64,000 nucleotides of DNA from Zonotrichia leucophrys gambelii (lineage: Eukaryota > Chordata > Aves > Passeriformes > Passerellidae): positions 78,819,216-78,883,215 of the forward strand of contig NC_088171.1 in NCBI RefSeq assembly GCF_028769735.1, in the 5' to 3' direction. Under the pieces are notes generated by a model that worked only from the letters and a program-made list of their open reading frames with translations, did no database searches and was not told the DNA's origin. Below are positions 53,001 to 62,952 of the stretch, piece by piece (the stretch's first letter is position 1; the number at the start of each line of letters is the position of its first letter). The position numbers were made by a program, and so were the translations under genes.

Positions 53001-55324
53001 AGCAATCCATGTAACACCCAATTTCCTGGTCATAAAAGCTCTCTATTTTAGAAGTGGTATCTTGAGCAAGAGTTGTTCTTGCCCTAATGTATCTGTTCAA
53101 CACTGAGATGAGAAACAATTTGGGCAAATTAATGAAGTTCTGCAGTTTCTCAGCAGATAGGAAGGAAAGCTGCATGGAAAAACCCAACCATTTTAAAAAT
53201 CATTTCCAGTTGTCTTCCTGAAATCCCACCTATCAGCAAGCAGCAAATAGTAAAACGGCCTTCAAGAAGCTCAGCTAACAAAGGTACTTTTCTCCACTCT
53301 TAAAATGACATAGCATAGTGCAGCATCAGCCTACAAAGCCCAATGGGCTAAAAACTGTTGAGATTGAGGCTAAAAACATTGAGATGCCACTCAATGAACT
53401 TCCAAATGGATATTCAGGTTGCTTTTAAAGAAAATGTTGTTTCCTCCCCCACCTGGGAGCATAATCACATCCTACCAAAAGATAACTTTTTACAGCAATG
53501 AAGTGGTTCATTTGCCAAAGGCACCAAAAGCCCCACTAGTTTACAGGGTGAGAGGGGGGGAAAGCCTCCCTTTATCAGATTTAGATTTGTTCTCCTCTGT
53601 ATCACTCAGGAAATAAAACTAGTATGAGAGCTTCTCCAAGTTTCTCAGTAACTGACAATGCACAGAAGTTATCAGGAAACATGATCTATGATGCACATCA
53701 ATGATGTAGTTCTGGTCATGGGGCTTGGGGATTTTTTAAATCTATTTTAACTTTAAGCCACTATTCTACCTAATTTGCAAGACAGGTAATGGTCTGCACT
53801 GCAAAGATTCATTTGCCACAGGTAGTGTGCACTGCCAGGATCCAATCTCCACTCTGAATGGAGGAGAGACATGAACTAAGAACTCCCTGGTAGTACTAAT
53901 CCTCCCCTTCCTCACAGAAGTGCCTATCAGGTACTTCTGGAACAGTTAATCTCCCCTTCACTGAGGGCGGCAAAAGACTACGTCAGTCACATCTCTCCCC
54001 AAAAATTGTACATTTATTGAAGCACTCAGTCCTCTGAATTCACAAGAAAGATCAGGCATGCATCCACTCCTTCTGGTCATTGAGGTAAACACCTCCCAGC
54101 AGCATGACCAGAAATATCAATGATGGCCCTTTCAACTCTGGTGAAAAACTAAGATTTCCCCTTGCAGAAGGAATCCAAAGAGGCTTTGATTGCAACTTCC
54201 AGGCTCACCCTATTTATGCAGGAGTTTTTCTAGTGATGGTATCAATTGATTGAAACCCCATGACAGGAAGAATATCTTCAGCTTAAAGCATCTGACTTCA
54301 TCAACTCTTCAAACAGCAGAGCTCATTTGGCAATAAATGAAAGGAACTGCAGAATCTGCTCTATAAGTGGCGTCTTTCCCCTTTCCTTTACACAATCTCC
54401 ATGCATATTTTGGATTCAAGAGGTGTATTCTTTGGCAGTTGCTGTCTGAACTCCCAAAGAATGGGGCAGACCACAAGATGATCTTCCTCTCTCCGCCTAC
54501 AAACCCTCAAAAACCAAAAAACAGGGAGGTGGTGATCCTATACAGTCGCCCAATATGCCAAGGGCAAGGCATACATCCTACAGAGTTGCCTAAATACTTG
54601 GAAGGCAATTCATATAGAAGTCAGCTAGAAGTCAAAGAAAGCTTAAAACTAGCTGGCAGAAAGACAGACTTTCTGTACTTGCCATTGGTTTGCCTGACAC
54701 CAGCTGACTGTTCCAGTAGTCCTTCACACCAGAAGCAAAGCAGCTGAAATTCATCCCTGATGCAGCTCCAGCGAGACTAATAGGTTTCCACAAGAACGAA
54801 TCAGGCCCTGTATATCTAAAACCAAGCCCACTAAAGTTTCACTGAAGCGAAATTGCAGGAGTACAATCTATGGATAACAGCTGGAGAACATTAACTCTCC
54901 CCCCAACCCTTGCCGGGGTTAATTTTTTTCTTTCTGTTCAGACAGGAAGCAGTCATATAGCATACTGCATAATATAAGGATCCTGGGATAGAAAGACGAG
55001 TAAAAAAAAAGGATTACAAAGAGCGTTCTACAACTTTTTAGCGAAGTTAACACTCTCCGTAACCCCCGAGTGCCTTCGAACAGTAAGCCGCGCCGCTGCC
55101 TCGACATCATGAGCTGAGACAGCACTTAAACTACATAGTTTAAACTTAGTGAAAAATAAAAATAAAAATAAAGGGTGTTTTTAAGGGGCGCAGCGGGAGA
55201 CAGTGTGGCGGGTCCGGGCAGGAGCGGTCCCGGTGAGAAAGAGGAGGAGAGGTCTCCGCCGCGACGCCCCCCGCCCGACCGGCAGGACCCCCAGCGCCCT
55301 CCTGCCGCCCCCAGCTCAGCTCAC

Positions 55325-55361
55325 CCTCGCTGCCGTACTGCTTGCCATTGTTCGCGCCCAT
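55325..55361 (-). CDS. FBXL7: FBXL7 coding exon 1 (start codon exon, partial CDS)
   Basis: This exon encodes the first 12 residues, MGANNGKQYGSE, plus the first base of codon 13. FBXL7 is the substrate-recognition subunit of an SCF (SKP1-CUL1-F-box) ubiquitin ligase; Aurora A and survivin are reported vertebrate substrates, and the fly orthologue acts at the apical membrane in Fat/Dachs signalling. The ATG has A at -3 and G at +4, a strong Kozak context. An in-frame TGA lies 45 bases upstream (55404-55406), so the frame cannot be extended. The exon ends GAGG before a GTGAGC donor (GT at 55323-55324), phase 1, matching exon 2. The identification rests on recalled similarity to the FBXL7 N-terminus and on the matching second exon in the same orientation. 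F-box and leucine-rich repeats are not in the window. Reading on past the donor gives an open frame that continues into intron and is not protein. Confidence 0.9.
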
Positions 55362-55375
55362 CCTGCCGCCTTCAT
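55325..55375 (-). other. Overlapping upstream ORF, exon 1 part (continues in exon 2)
   Basis: ATG at 55373-55375 lies 14 bases before the FBXL7 ATG and out of frame with it, with A at -3. In the spliced mRNA its 17 exon 1 codons join 10 codons in exon 2 and stop at TGA 16315-16317, giving a 27-residue frame that passes over the true start. Such an arrangement usually lowers translation of the main frame. Whether it is translated is inferred from sequence only. Confidence 0.5.
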
Positions 55376-55410
55376 GCTCGTGGCCGCTTTCCCACGCCGC
55401 CGCTCAGCAT
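55372..55410 (-). other. Upstream ORF, 12 codons, in the FBXL7 5' leader
   Basis: ATG at 55408-55410 opens a 12-codon frame (MLSGGVGKRPRA) that ends in TGA at 55372-55374. It has G at -3, a moderate start context. Its stop overlaps the next upstream ATG as ATGA, the arrangement that favours reinitiation. It counts only if the mRNA 5' end lies above 55410. Translation is inferred. Confidence 0.5.
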
Positions 55411-55473
55411 CTCTGCCGCGGGGCGGCCGCGGCTCGGACCGAGTGCAGCCCCGGGCAGCGCCTCCAAAAGTGT

Positions 55474-55485
55474 TCACGGCGACAT
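55474..55485 (-). other. Minimal upstream ORF (ATG TCG CCG TGA)
   Basis: A three-codon upstream ORF begins at 55485 and ends at 55474, 124 bases before the FBXL7 ATG. It has G at -3. Ribosomes finishing such a short frame can often resume scanning. It is relevant only if transcription starts above 55485. Confidence 0.4.
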
Positions 55486-55553
55486 GTCCAAAGCAGCCCT
55501 GCAACTTCCTCCGCTTCTTCGGCGGTGGCCGACACCCTCCCTTCCCCACCTCA

Positions 55554-55627
55554 CAAAAAAACAAAACAAAACAAAACAAAACAACCAAACAAAAAAAAAA
55601 AAAAAACCAACAACAACAACAACAAAC
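55554..55627. repeat. A-rich / (CAAAA)n / (AAC)n tract inside the CpG island
   Basis: A low-complexity run of A, CAAAA and AAC units lies about 190-265 bases upstream of the FBXL7 ATG and splits the CpG island. On the gene strand it reads as T, TTTTG and GTT. It could be nucleosome-excluding promoter DNA, or a U-rich stretch of 5' UTR if transcription begins above it. It produces spurious poly-Lys or poly-Gln reading on the + strand and poly-Cys or poly-Phe on the minus strand. Confidence 0.85.
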
Positions 55628-55983
55628 TTTAAAAGAGAAAGAATCAAAAATGCGATGTATCGGTGCGCCCAGCCCGCCCTGGTTTCCAGCCGGGGTGTCC
55701 GGGCCAGGAAGGTGGCTCAATTATAATCCACAAGCAGGACGGGCGGGACGGCCTCCGTGCGCTGGCTCCGCCGCCCCGCGGCTGCCGCTCGGCTCCTCCG
55801 ATGCTTCAGCGCCGCTCCGCCTTCCTCCTCCTCCTCCTCGCAGCCGTGCCGCTGCCGCCGCCTCCCCCGGGAGGCCGCCGCCAGCCACTTGTTGCCCGGG
55901 GCGGGAGGAAAGGGAGCCTCGGCCGCAGACTTTTGTTAGCGGCAGGCGCCTCCTCCCGGCGCCCAGCGCCGCCGGGCCGGGCC

Positions 55984-56000
55984 GGGGAGGGAGGGAGGGG
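55984..56000 (+). promoter_or_regulatory. G-quadruplex motif in the CpG island
   Basis: Four G runs of at least three bases separated by single A residues (GGGGAGGGAGGGAGGGG) form a short-loop quadruplex pattern, the most stable class. It is on the strand opposite FBXL7, about 620 bases upstream of the ATG. In-cell folding is not shown by sequence. Confidence 0.7.
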
Positions 56001-56474
56001 ATGGCGATGGAGGGAGGATGGAGCCCCGAGCCGGCCCCGGCCCTTAAAGACACAGCGCCCGGCACCGGGGCTCCTCTGGCCGCTGTCCCACCAGAGCGGC
56101 CCGGCGGGGATGGCTGCGGGGGCTGCGGGCTGAGACCCGCCCAGCGCGGCCCTGCCCCGGTGTCCTCCCCAGGGCAGGACAGGGGCTCGGGTCTCTGCGT
56201 TCGGCACCTTCGCGGCACCCCCGAGCCCCTGCAGCTCAGCCGGGGGCTGACAGAAATCTCCGTGTGTAGGAGGAAGCCGCGCAGCAGGGACGCTTACTTC
56301 TCGTCCTCTCTGGCTGCTCCGGAGTTCGAGCTGTTTTCTCCTTGCAAGTGGTATGGTTCCTGCAGTCACTCAGCTCCAGGGAGTCACTGCCGGCCTTTGC
56401 CGCCGCATTGAAAAAAAAATATCAAACTGTTGAATATCTCCCAAATTTGTTCTTCAGGTATCCTGTAGGGATAT

Positions 56475-56496
56475 ATCTCATCCCTTGGGATGAGAT
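56475..56496. repeat. Inverted repeat, 10-bp arms, promoter-proximal
   Basis: ATCTCATCCC and GGGATGAGAT are perfect reverse complements with a two-base centre, just outside the CpG island on its upstream side. It could be a dimer binding site; no factor is assigned. Confidence 0.85.
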
Positions 56497-57681
56497 TATT
56501 CTATTTAATTCAGCTATCTTAAAAAACAGTTTCTGCTTCTTTCACCCCAAAAGACAGACTCAGACCACTGGGATTGGCAGGGATGGTGGACATCCTTAAC
56601 CGGGTAAGTGCCTTTCCCGAGTGCAGCCCACCCAAGAACGGCATCGGGATGCAAGGATTTCACTGCTCTACTGCATGAGAGCCCACACCACCTCTGCCTG
56701 GCAAAAGGGGCTGGACAGCAAGAGATGCTGTCAAATGGGAGTGAGGATATACTGCGTGTGACCAGGTTAATACAGAAACTGCCAGTCCCAAGAGGGTGCT
56801 TGCCCTCAGTGGGCTACCTGAGAACATCAACTAAGTTTGCTCCACACAACTGTTACCCAGATGAAGTGGTGATCGGGTGTTACCAAAGGCTTTTTGGGAA
56901 AGAATCCGGTGTAAAAGAAGTGAGAAAGAAGGATGAAAACTTGTAATAGGTGGAGAGAGACACCAGAGCAGGCAGTCCTGGTTTGGTGCTGGCGTCTCAC
57001 CTGTGCCTTGGCCCAATGGTGCTGGCTCTGTCTGGTGGCAGGTTGGGTGTAACAAGCAGGAACCCCCAACCCGGGTGTGCAGGGGTCTTGAGGCATGTCT
57101 GTCAGCACAGGGAGCAGCACAGGTACATGGAACTGTACCTGACATGTGGTTACAAGGGTACCTGCAGGGCATGGGGGGCAACAGAGGGACCCACACTTCC
57201 AGAAGAGGAGTGTCAGCTTATAGCCCACACAGCCTGGGGAGTGGCATGCCCAAAGCAATGCATGTATGAGACCAGGAGTTTTTAGGATTAGGTGCAAAGC
57301 TCTTTACTAACATTTTGCAAGTATCTGTGGTTGGTGTTTATGTGTTGTATTGCTGATACTGGCCCCAGCATAGAGCTCACTGATTGCTAGGTCAACATGT
57401 CCCTGTTAAAAAGACAAAACCACTTTAATTCTGATTTGATTAAAACCATGAGTTGAGCAGTTTTCCCTGCACCACACTATGATGTTATGTATGAAAAAGC
57501 CTGTCTTTCTAAACATATCACAACACCCACAAGATAATTACTGCACATACAGATAATTCTGAGCTAATTATATCTTTGTCAACTTATACAAATGGCATAT
57601 GAAATGGCAGAGGCAAAAATATCAGCACTGTCAGGACTACAGAAAAGGTGTCTGAAACATGAAGTTTTAAGGATGGGTGCA

Positions 57682-57701
57682 TTTTTTTTTTTTTTTTTTT
57701 T
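57682..57701. repeat. Poly-T tract
   Basis: Twenty consecutive T residues in the upstream flank, about 1.3 kb past the CpG island. Confidence 0.95.
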
Positions 57702-58994
57702 ATTAAGAGGTGGGCTAATTACCAGAAGCTGAAGTTGCCAGCAGCAAAGATGACTGACAAGTAATCAGGCAATGTTTTTGAGGCTCTAATCCCATCAGAT
57801 ACCCACCATTAACCTTCTTCTTGTAAAAAAGTTTTGATCCTGATTCAATACTGAACACTACAATACAATGCTACACACACCCTTCAATTCTCAAAAACCA
57901 GTGAAGGTCTAAGAAAACAGAGTGCCTTCTGGGGTCAGACTCATCAAGTGACCAAACTTGGTCCTTTGAAATAAAATATGAATCTGTCAAAAAATATAGA
58001 TTTCTGCAATCAAAGTTTAATGTCTAAAAACTCATATGAAACAAACTTAGAACTGTGCCAAAGCAGGAAGACCTTGACACAAGTGTCTGCTTTTAGCATC
58101 CTCTAATTTCTTTTTGAGAGTTACCTGTTCAGGGGCAGGGCAGGGGACAGGGGGAGCAATCTGCCTTCTGTAAAAAGTTGTGGGGCAGTATCTGCTCAAT
58201 ATGAGCCCACAGGTTGCCAACAAACACACACATCCAAGTACTGTTTTTCCTGCTGTGTGGCTTGTGGGGTTTGATAAATGTACCCCAAACACTTGTTAGG
58301 AACTCACCTAGGCAGAGTAGGAGGATAAAGAAAAAATTTAGGGCTTTCTGCAGCACAGCAGCCTACCTTTGTCACTGAAACCCTCACAGCCAGCTGGGCT
58401 GTGGGCCAGCACACCCAGCCATACCATCCTCCCCACCAAGGCTGCAGGGCACTGCTAGTCCCCAGCTGTGGGACAGCACATGCAGGCTGAAAACAACACG
58501 TGTCCCTGCTCCATGTGCAGCACAGCTGTGCTTAATTCCAGCCTGAAATACAGCTATGATGGGAGCACCCACTGCAAACAACTCCTGAGGCAGCCTCAGC
58601 TGCCTGTGCTCTGCACCCCGTGGCAGTGTGGGTCACAGGACCAGGAAGGCCCATGATCCCACTTCTAACTCCTAGAAAGCTCTGCAACCTTTATGGCATA
58701 TGAAAGAGAAATTTCTCAGCCTTGTTAGAAACATCACTTTGCACAGACCCAGGCACAGAGTGGTATGTAAATAATTTTACATCATTCAGAAATCATGAGT
58801 TCACTCCTTGAGAGCAAATACAGCAGTTTCCCTCCAAATTCAACATCAGATGCACCACAACTGAAATGACTCCCTTTGCCACGGGGTAATTTTGGTTATC
58901 AAAACCAGCATAGGCTGGTGCTTTGTGAGGCAGCAACCTCAGCTGTTGAGGGAGCCCTGTAAAGAATAAAGATATTAGACAGACCTGTTACCAC

Positions 58995-59021
58995 CCTGGG
59001 ATTTATGATATAAATCCCAGG
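58995..59021. repeat. Inverted repeat, 12-bp arms
   Basis: CCTGGGATTTAT and ATAAATCCCAGG are perfect reverse complements with a three-base centre, directly before the AAC-rich tract. It may be the hairpin of an unrecognised element or a chance structure. Confidence 0.9.
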
Positions 59022-59032
59022 AATACTCCACC

Positions 59033-59182
59033 ATGACCAGAACCAAAAGGGAAGAAAAACAAAAATAATAAAAAAAACAACACCCAGATAACAAAATAAA
59101 ACAAAAAACAAACAAACAGACAAAACCAAAACGAAATACACAAGCAAACAAACAAAAAATACCCAGGGAAAAAAAAAAAAAG
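59033..59182. repeat. A-rich / AAC-rich low-complexity tract
   Basis: A, AAC, CAAA and GACA-type units without a fixed period, ending in a run of A at 59169-59181. It follows directly after the inverted repeat at 58995-59021 and gives Phe- and Cys-rich chance frames on the minus strand. Confidence 0.85.
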
Positions 59183-60086
59183 TCTAATGAGGAAAGAAGG
59201 CCTTGGTATAGGAAATATGAACACAGTTTTCTGATGAAGGACTGAATATTGCTGCTGCACATTGTGTAACACTCCTGTTGGAGAATGAGGTGGAGGATAC
59301 AGGGACAAAGAGTAAAGTACCAAATTAATTTTCTTATAAAGACATAAAACTCTCACCAGAAATGTATCTATCACAGATGATATGCTGACAGCAGGTAACT
59401 GTTTCATGCAAGGCATGGAGGACACTCAAACTTGGAGCTTGATCAGCCCAAAAACATCAACATGAGCAAAGAAGTTGGGAAAGGCTAGTTTGAAGAGGCT
59501 CTGCAAGTTCCAGCTAGGACCGAGTCATCTTACAGCCCTTCAGTATTTACCAAACACTGGGTTCATTGTGGGATTCACTCTGGCACCCTGGGAGGCCTAT
59601 TATGTTCAGACATATGGTTTGGGTCTTAGTCCCTTACAATGCCTGCACATGAGACTGAAGAAGATATTTTCTTTCAACAATTTCAGAGATGTTTCACTCA
59701 TTCTTGGCAAAATTTGGTGGTAGGTTTTTTTCCTTTTTTTTCTCCTTGTCTTCCATACCTTGTACATTGTGATTATTCAGCTTGAACTACATAGTTTTTT
59801 ATATATAAATACAATGGACTGTTAGGAGTCTCTTGGCTGTGAATGAGTTAAGCCGTCTAAACCATATAATACAGTTTCTATGTGAAGCTGTTTACAATAA
59901 CCCTTTTAGACACTTCCACCTTCAAAATGGTGCCAAGAATCTGAAAGCACATCAGTTCTGCCATCTTTTCAATGATCCAAAGGAGATACAGTGCTTTCTG
60001 TAAGGACGAGGACAACTTTTGGTGGTTTTGTCTCTTAATCCAAGCAGCACACACCCAGTTCAGAGATGATGAGATGGAGTACTATC

Positions 60087-60134
60087 AAATGCTGGTTTTG
60101 CAAGACAGAAAAATGCTGGTTTTGCAAGACAGAA
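60087..60134 (+). repeat. Tandem duplication, 24 bp x 2
   Basis: Two identical, adjacent 24-base copies containing AATGCTGGTTTTGCAAGAC. The exact identity points to a recent event. It lies in non-coding DNA. Confidence 0.95.
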
Positions 60135-62952
60135 AGATTTGTTGTTCCATATAAGATATATCTTCCTATGCTTTCCTTGTTCATAGGAGACATCAATGCA
60201 TTTTTCTTAGACTTGTATCCTATCCCAGCAAGAGGAGCTTAGAAATTATTGGAGCTGAGGTAAAATAAGAAAGCTATTGGCCAAAATGTTTCTATTTGGA
60301 TGTGTTGCTACAATAATTTCTCAGAATGTTTGTATTACATCTGTATCCATTATGGGCCTCCCTCTGTGGTACATTACATGTCTCATGATGCACCATTTTT
60401 CTATTTCATGAACAAAACCACAGCAATTTTTGAAGAAGTAGACAAATAAAGGGTTCTGGACAAAGAAAATAAAATTTTAAAAATTGAAAGCAGCAGAACT
60501 ATTTCCATAAGGTATCGTCAAAGCAATTCCAGTGCTAAATAATTTGGCTTTGAAATTTTTGCTACAGTTTTTTCAGTACGATTTTTTTCCTTCAGTTTTA
60601 GTCTAAGCTTTCCTTTTTGAAAGAAAGGATGAACAAATATCAAAAATTTCCAGCTACTTCGAAGTGACCTTATGTCAAAGTTAAATTTAAAAGCCATTTG
60701 TATTTCAGGTCTTAAAATTCCAGCAGCAAATCTAAGATTAGTTTCCTATTTGGTTAAAAAAGCTTTGATTTTTCCTACCTGCCTTTCCTTTCCTTCCTTG
60801 AACATTTTAAGCATTTCATTTCACAATCTGAATTTAAATAAAATGTTAAAAAATTCAGTATCCTTTTAATGACAGCAGAAGCCAAGCGATATTTTTTAAA
60901 TTAAGTCTACTTTTACATCACCATGTTCATAGGGCTGCATATATTTTGTGATTGCTTCATGATAATATCTGTGTTGACTGCTTTTGGGCATTGTAAAGGG
61001 AAAAAGAATCCAAAAGAAATTTGACTAATATGTTGCTGGCAACTTAAAACCATTATCAAAAGCATATTGTTTCATTAACTAGAAAATGATCCATTAATGC
61101 TATGTACCTCCTAAAGAAAGAAAAATCTAGATTATGTCCATCATTACAGACAAAAGCTATGGCCTCATTTCCCTGTGACCTGAAAGTATGTGCCATTCCC
61201 TCATTATTATCATTATGAGTGACTTGATTTACATGGCTAAAAAGCTGCAGGACCTAAGGATATCTCAGATTGAGTTTGACGGGGCAGCTTTTAGTAGAGC
61301 CTGTTCTCCTGGCTGAGAACTCTCTTAGCATCCACTTGCATGAGGTCAGGCTGCTCCAGCCAAGTAAAGGCTCTGCTCCCACAATGACTTCAATAGGCCT
61401 GGTTGAAATGCACTAAATTAAGGTGGTGCTCTAGTTCTAGGACATTTTGGATAATGTGAGTTTATATTCTGATAGGTTAGCCTGATGGGATTGCAGATCA
61501 GATGAAGTACAGGCAATTCTATCAAATAAAGATCCAGCTTTATATTAAACTTCTTTCAGAACTTCAACTAATTCAAGTCTTTAAAAGTTTTTAACCAACA
61601 TGAGATTGTAAGACGTTTTTGCTGATTTTTTTCAGTTTTATAGGAGAAACTCCTCACTCATATGTGATTTTTCCTTCTTCCAACAACAAAAGCAATAAAT
61701 AAATTTCAGACTGTGTTGAACATGTTTTACATTACATGTAAAATCTGTTGAAAAGAATAGTGAGTTTGAAAAGCCAAGTTCCTAAGTCTCAAGTGTTAGA
61801 AAACACAGGAATGAAGACTGTGTAGAGCTCCAGAACCACCATCCTGAATTCCCCCGCCTTGTCCGCGGTACACCTTCCACCACGGACAAACCTGAGGCCT
61901 TCAGCCAACACTGCAAAACCACTTCAGTCCCAGGAGCACTTTGCAATTATGTAAATTGTGGCATTGTAATGCACAGGCACAATGAGACATAGTAGGGCTG
62001 TAGAAGCAAAATTAATTCTGGCATTTCACAACTAATGTCTGACCTTGCAATTTTAAAGTAGAGATTTTCCTTGGATTTAAAAAATAGTGTTGGCTGGTGC
62101 ATTCTCCAAAAACTGAACAAAGAGTGAACTTAAGATACATTGCCTCATTGCATCGACATCTCTAGCAATGATTTTCAGGGTTGGAAGCCTGAACTCTGCT
62201 AAATGGGATGCTGTTAGTTGGACTAAGAGAAGTAATGATGGAAACATAAGACTTTCCAAGCACCATGGTTGTGTCTATGCTTCTCCTCAAAAAGAAGTCG
62301 TGGTCTTCTTTCCTGGTGTGGCCAGGTTTCCTTCCAGTCACAGACAGAGCAGAGTGAGGGTTGTGCCCAGGTTGTTCATAGTAGACCTTCACACTGTGGA
62401 CACTCCCTACACAGCGATGTGGACAGACTCTGGAAACCTCTCTCTGTTCAGAAACAGCCTGCAGGAATCAACACTGGGGAAAGACAAAGCGTTTTTTCAA
62501 TGCTGTGTATCTTCTCAAGAAGCAGCAGATGTTGCAGGATCACAGGGTGCTGGACAAAGGATGCTGCATTAGACCAAGCTTCTTCTGAGCATTGCATCTC
62601 CATAAGTGCTGTTTCTTCTCCTTTGAGCACTACCTCACAAACAGTCAAACTCCACATGCACACCAAATCCTCATTTCACATCCTTTCTTCCTGTCTGTCT
62701 AGTTGTAGTCTCAGCTTCTCATGCCCCATATATGCCAGACTCAACAAAGCTTCCTCTCACCCTTTGGCCTTCCCTCCCTTCATCCTGCCTCTACTGTCTT
62801 ACCTCCCAAGTTCTTTCACCAACTCAACTCTTGCATTTACACAGATTTTTTTTTCTCTGCAGCACTTATCTCCACTAATTCCTTCTATATTCAAGTCTTT
62901 GTGAGCATTCCTGGAACCAATTTTCTTCTGGTCTCTCACCACTGCTGCTGCC

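Larger units (their letters stand above)
16348..55324 (-). other. FBXL7: FBXL7 intron 1 (complete, 38,977 bp)
   Basis: The intron is bounded by a GTGAGC donor next to exon 1 and a polypyrimidine-CAG acceptor next to exon 2, so both ends follow the GT-AG rule. It contains six CR1 copies in both orientations (one near 19.0 kb, five between 34.4 and 47.0 kb), A-rich or AC-rich tracts, small tandem duplications and several perfect inverted repeats, listed separately. The stretches 19.3-34.4 kb and 47.0-55.0 kb hold no recognisable gene or clear transposon. No alternative exon could be supported by reading alone. Confidence 0.85.
55060..56340. promoter_or_regulatory. FBXL7: CpG-island promoter of FBXL7
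   Basis: Sequence composition switches abruptly from AT-rich to GC-rich with dense CpG from about 55.06 kb to 56.34 kb, then back again. The island covers the first coding exon, its 5' UTR and the region upstream on the minus strand, which is the usual arrangement for a broadly expressed vertebrate gene. GC boxes (GGGCGG or CCGCCC) occur on both strands, for example near 55267 and 55741. A TATA-like ATTATAAT lies near 55720-55728, about 360 bases before the ATG, in otherwise GC-rich DNA. The transcription start site cannot be fixed from sequence. The island is interrupted by an A/AAC tract at 55554-55627. Island limits are by eye. Confidence 0.85.

Noticed and set aside
54367..54747. 126-codon + strand frame near the end of intron 1
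   Set aside because: It has no recognisable motif, does not start with ATG, and lies antisense in the intron.
55316..55720. 134-codon minus-strand frame covering the FBXL7 start
   Set aside because: It begins at TTG and reads through the T/GTT tract as poly-Cys and poly-Phe. Only its last part, from the ATG at 55375, is kept as a possible upstream ORF.
55721..56369. Long minus-strand frames of 165 and 187 codons upstream of exon 1
   Set aside because: They overlap each other and the + strand frame in the CpG island, are low-complexity Pro/Gly/Arg, and are not in frame with FBXL7.
55203..56411. 402-codon open frame on the + strand through the CpG island
   Set aside because: It starts at GTG, not ATG, runs through Pro/Arg/Ala-rich GC sequence and the A-rich tract (poly-Lys/Gln), and resembles no protein. 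GC-rich islands lack stop codons, so long chance frames are expected there.
59003..59425. 140-codon Phe-rich minus-strand frame
   Set aside because: It arises from the AAC-rich tract read as GTT/TTT. Three overlapping frames are equally open and none resembles a protein.
61861..61887. GTCCGCGGT / ACCACGGAC hairpin
   Set aside because: It has an internal mismatch and 9-bp arms, and nothing nearby supports a function.
62269..62904. 211-codon + strand frame in the upstream flank
   Set aside because: It is Ser/Leu/Cys-rich from pyrimidine-rich DNA with no domain or splice evidence. Two other overlapping frames in the same DNA are equally open.
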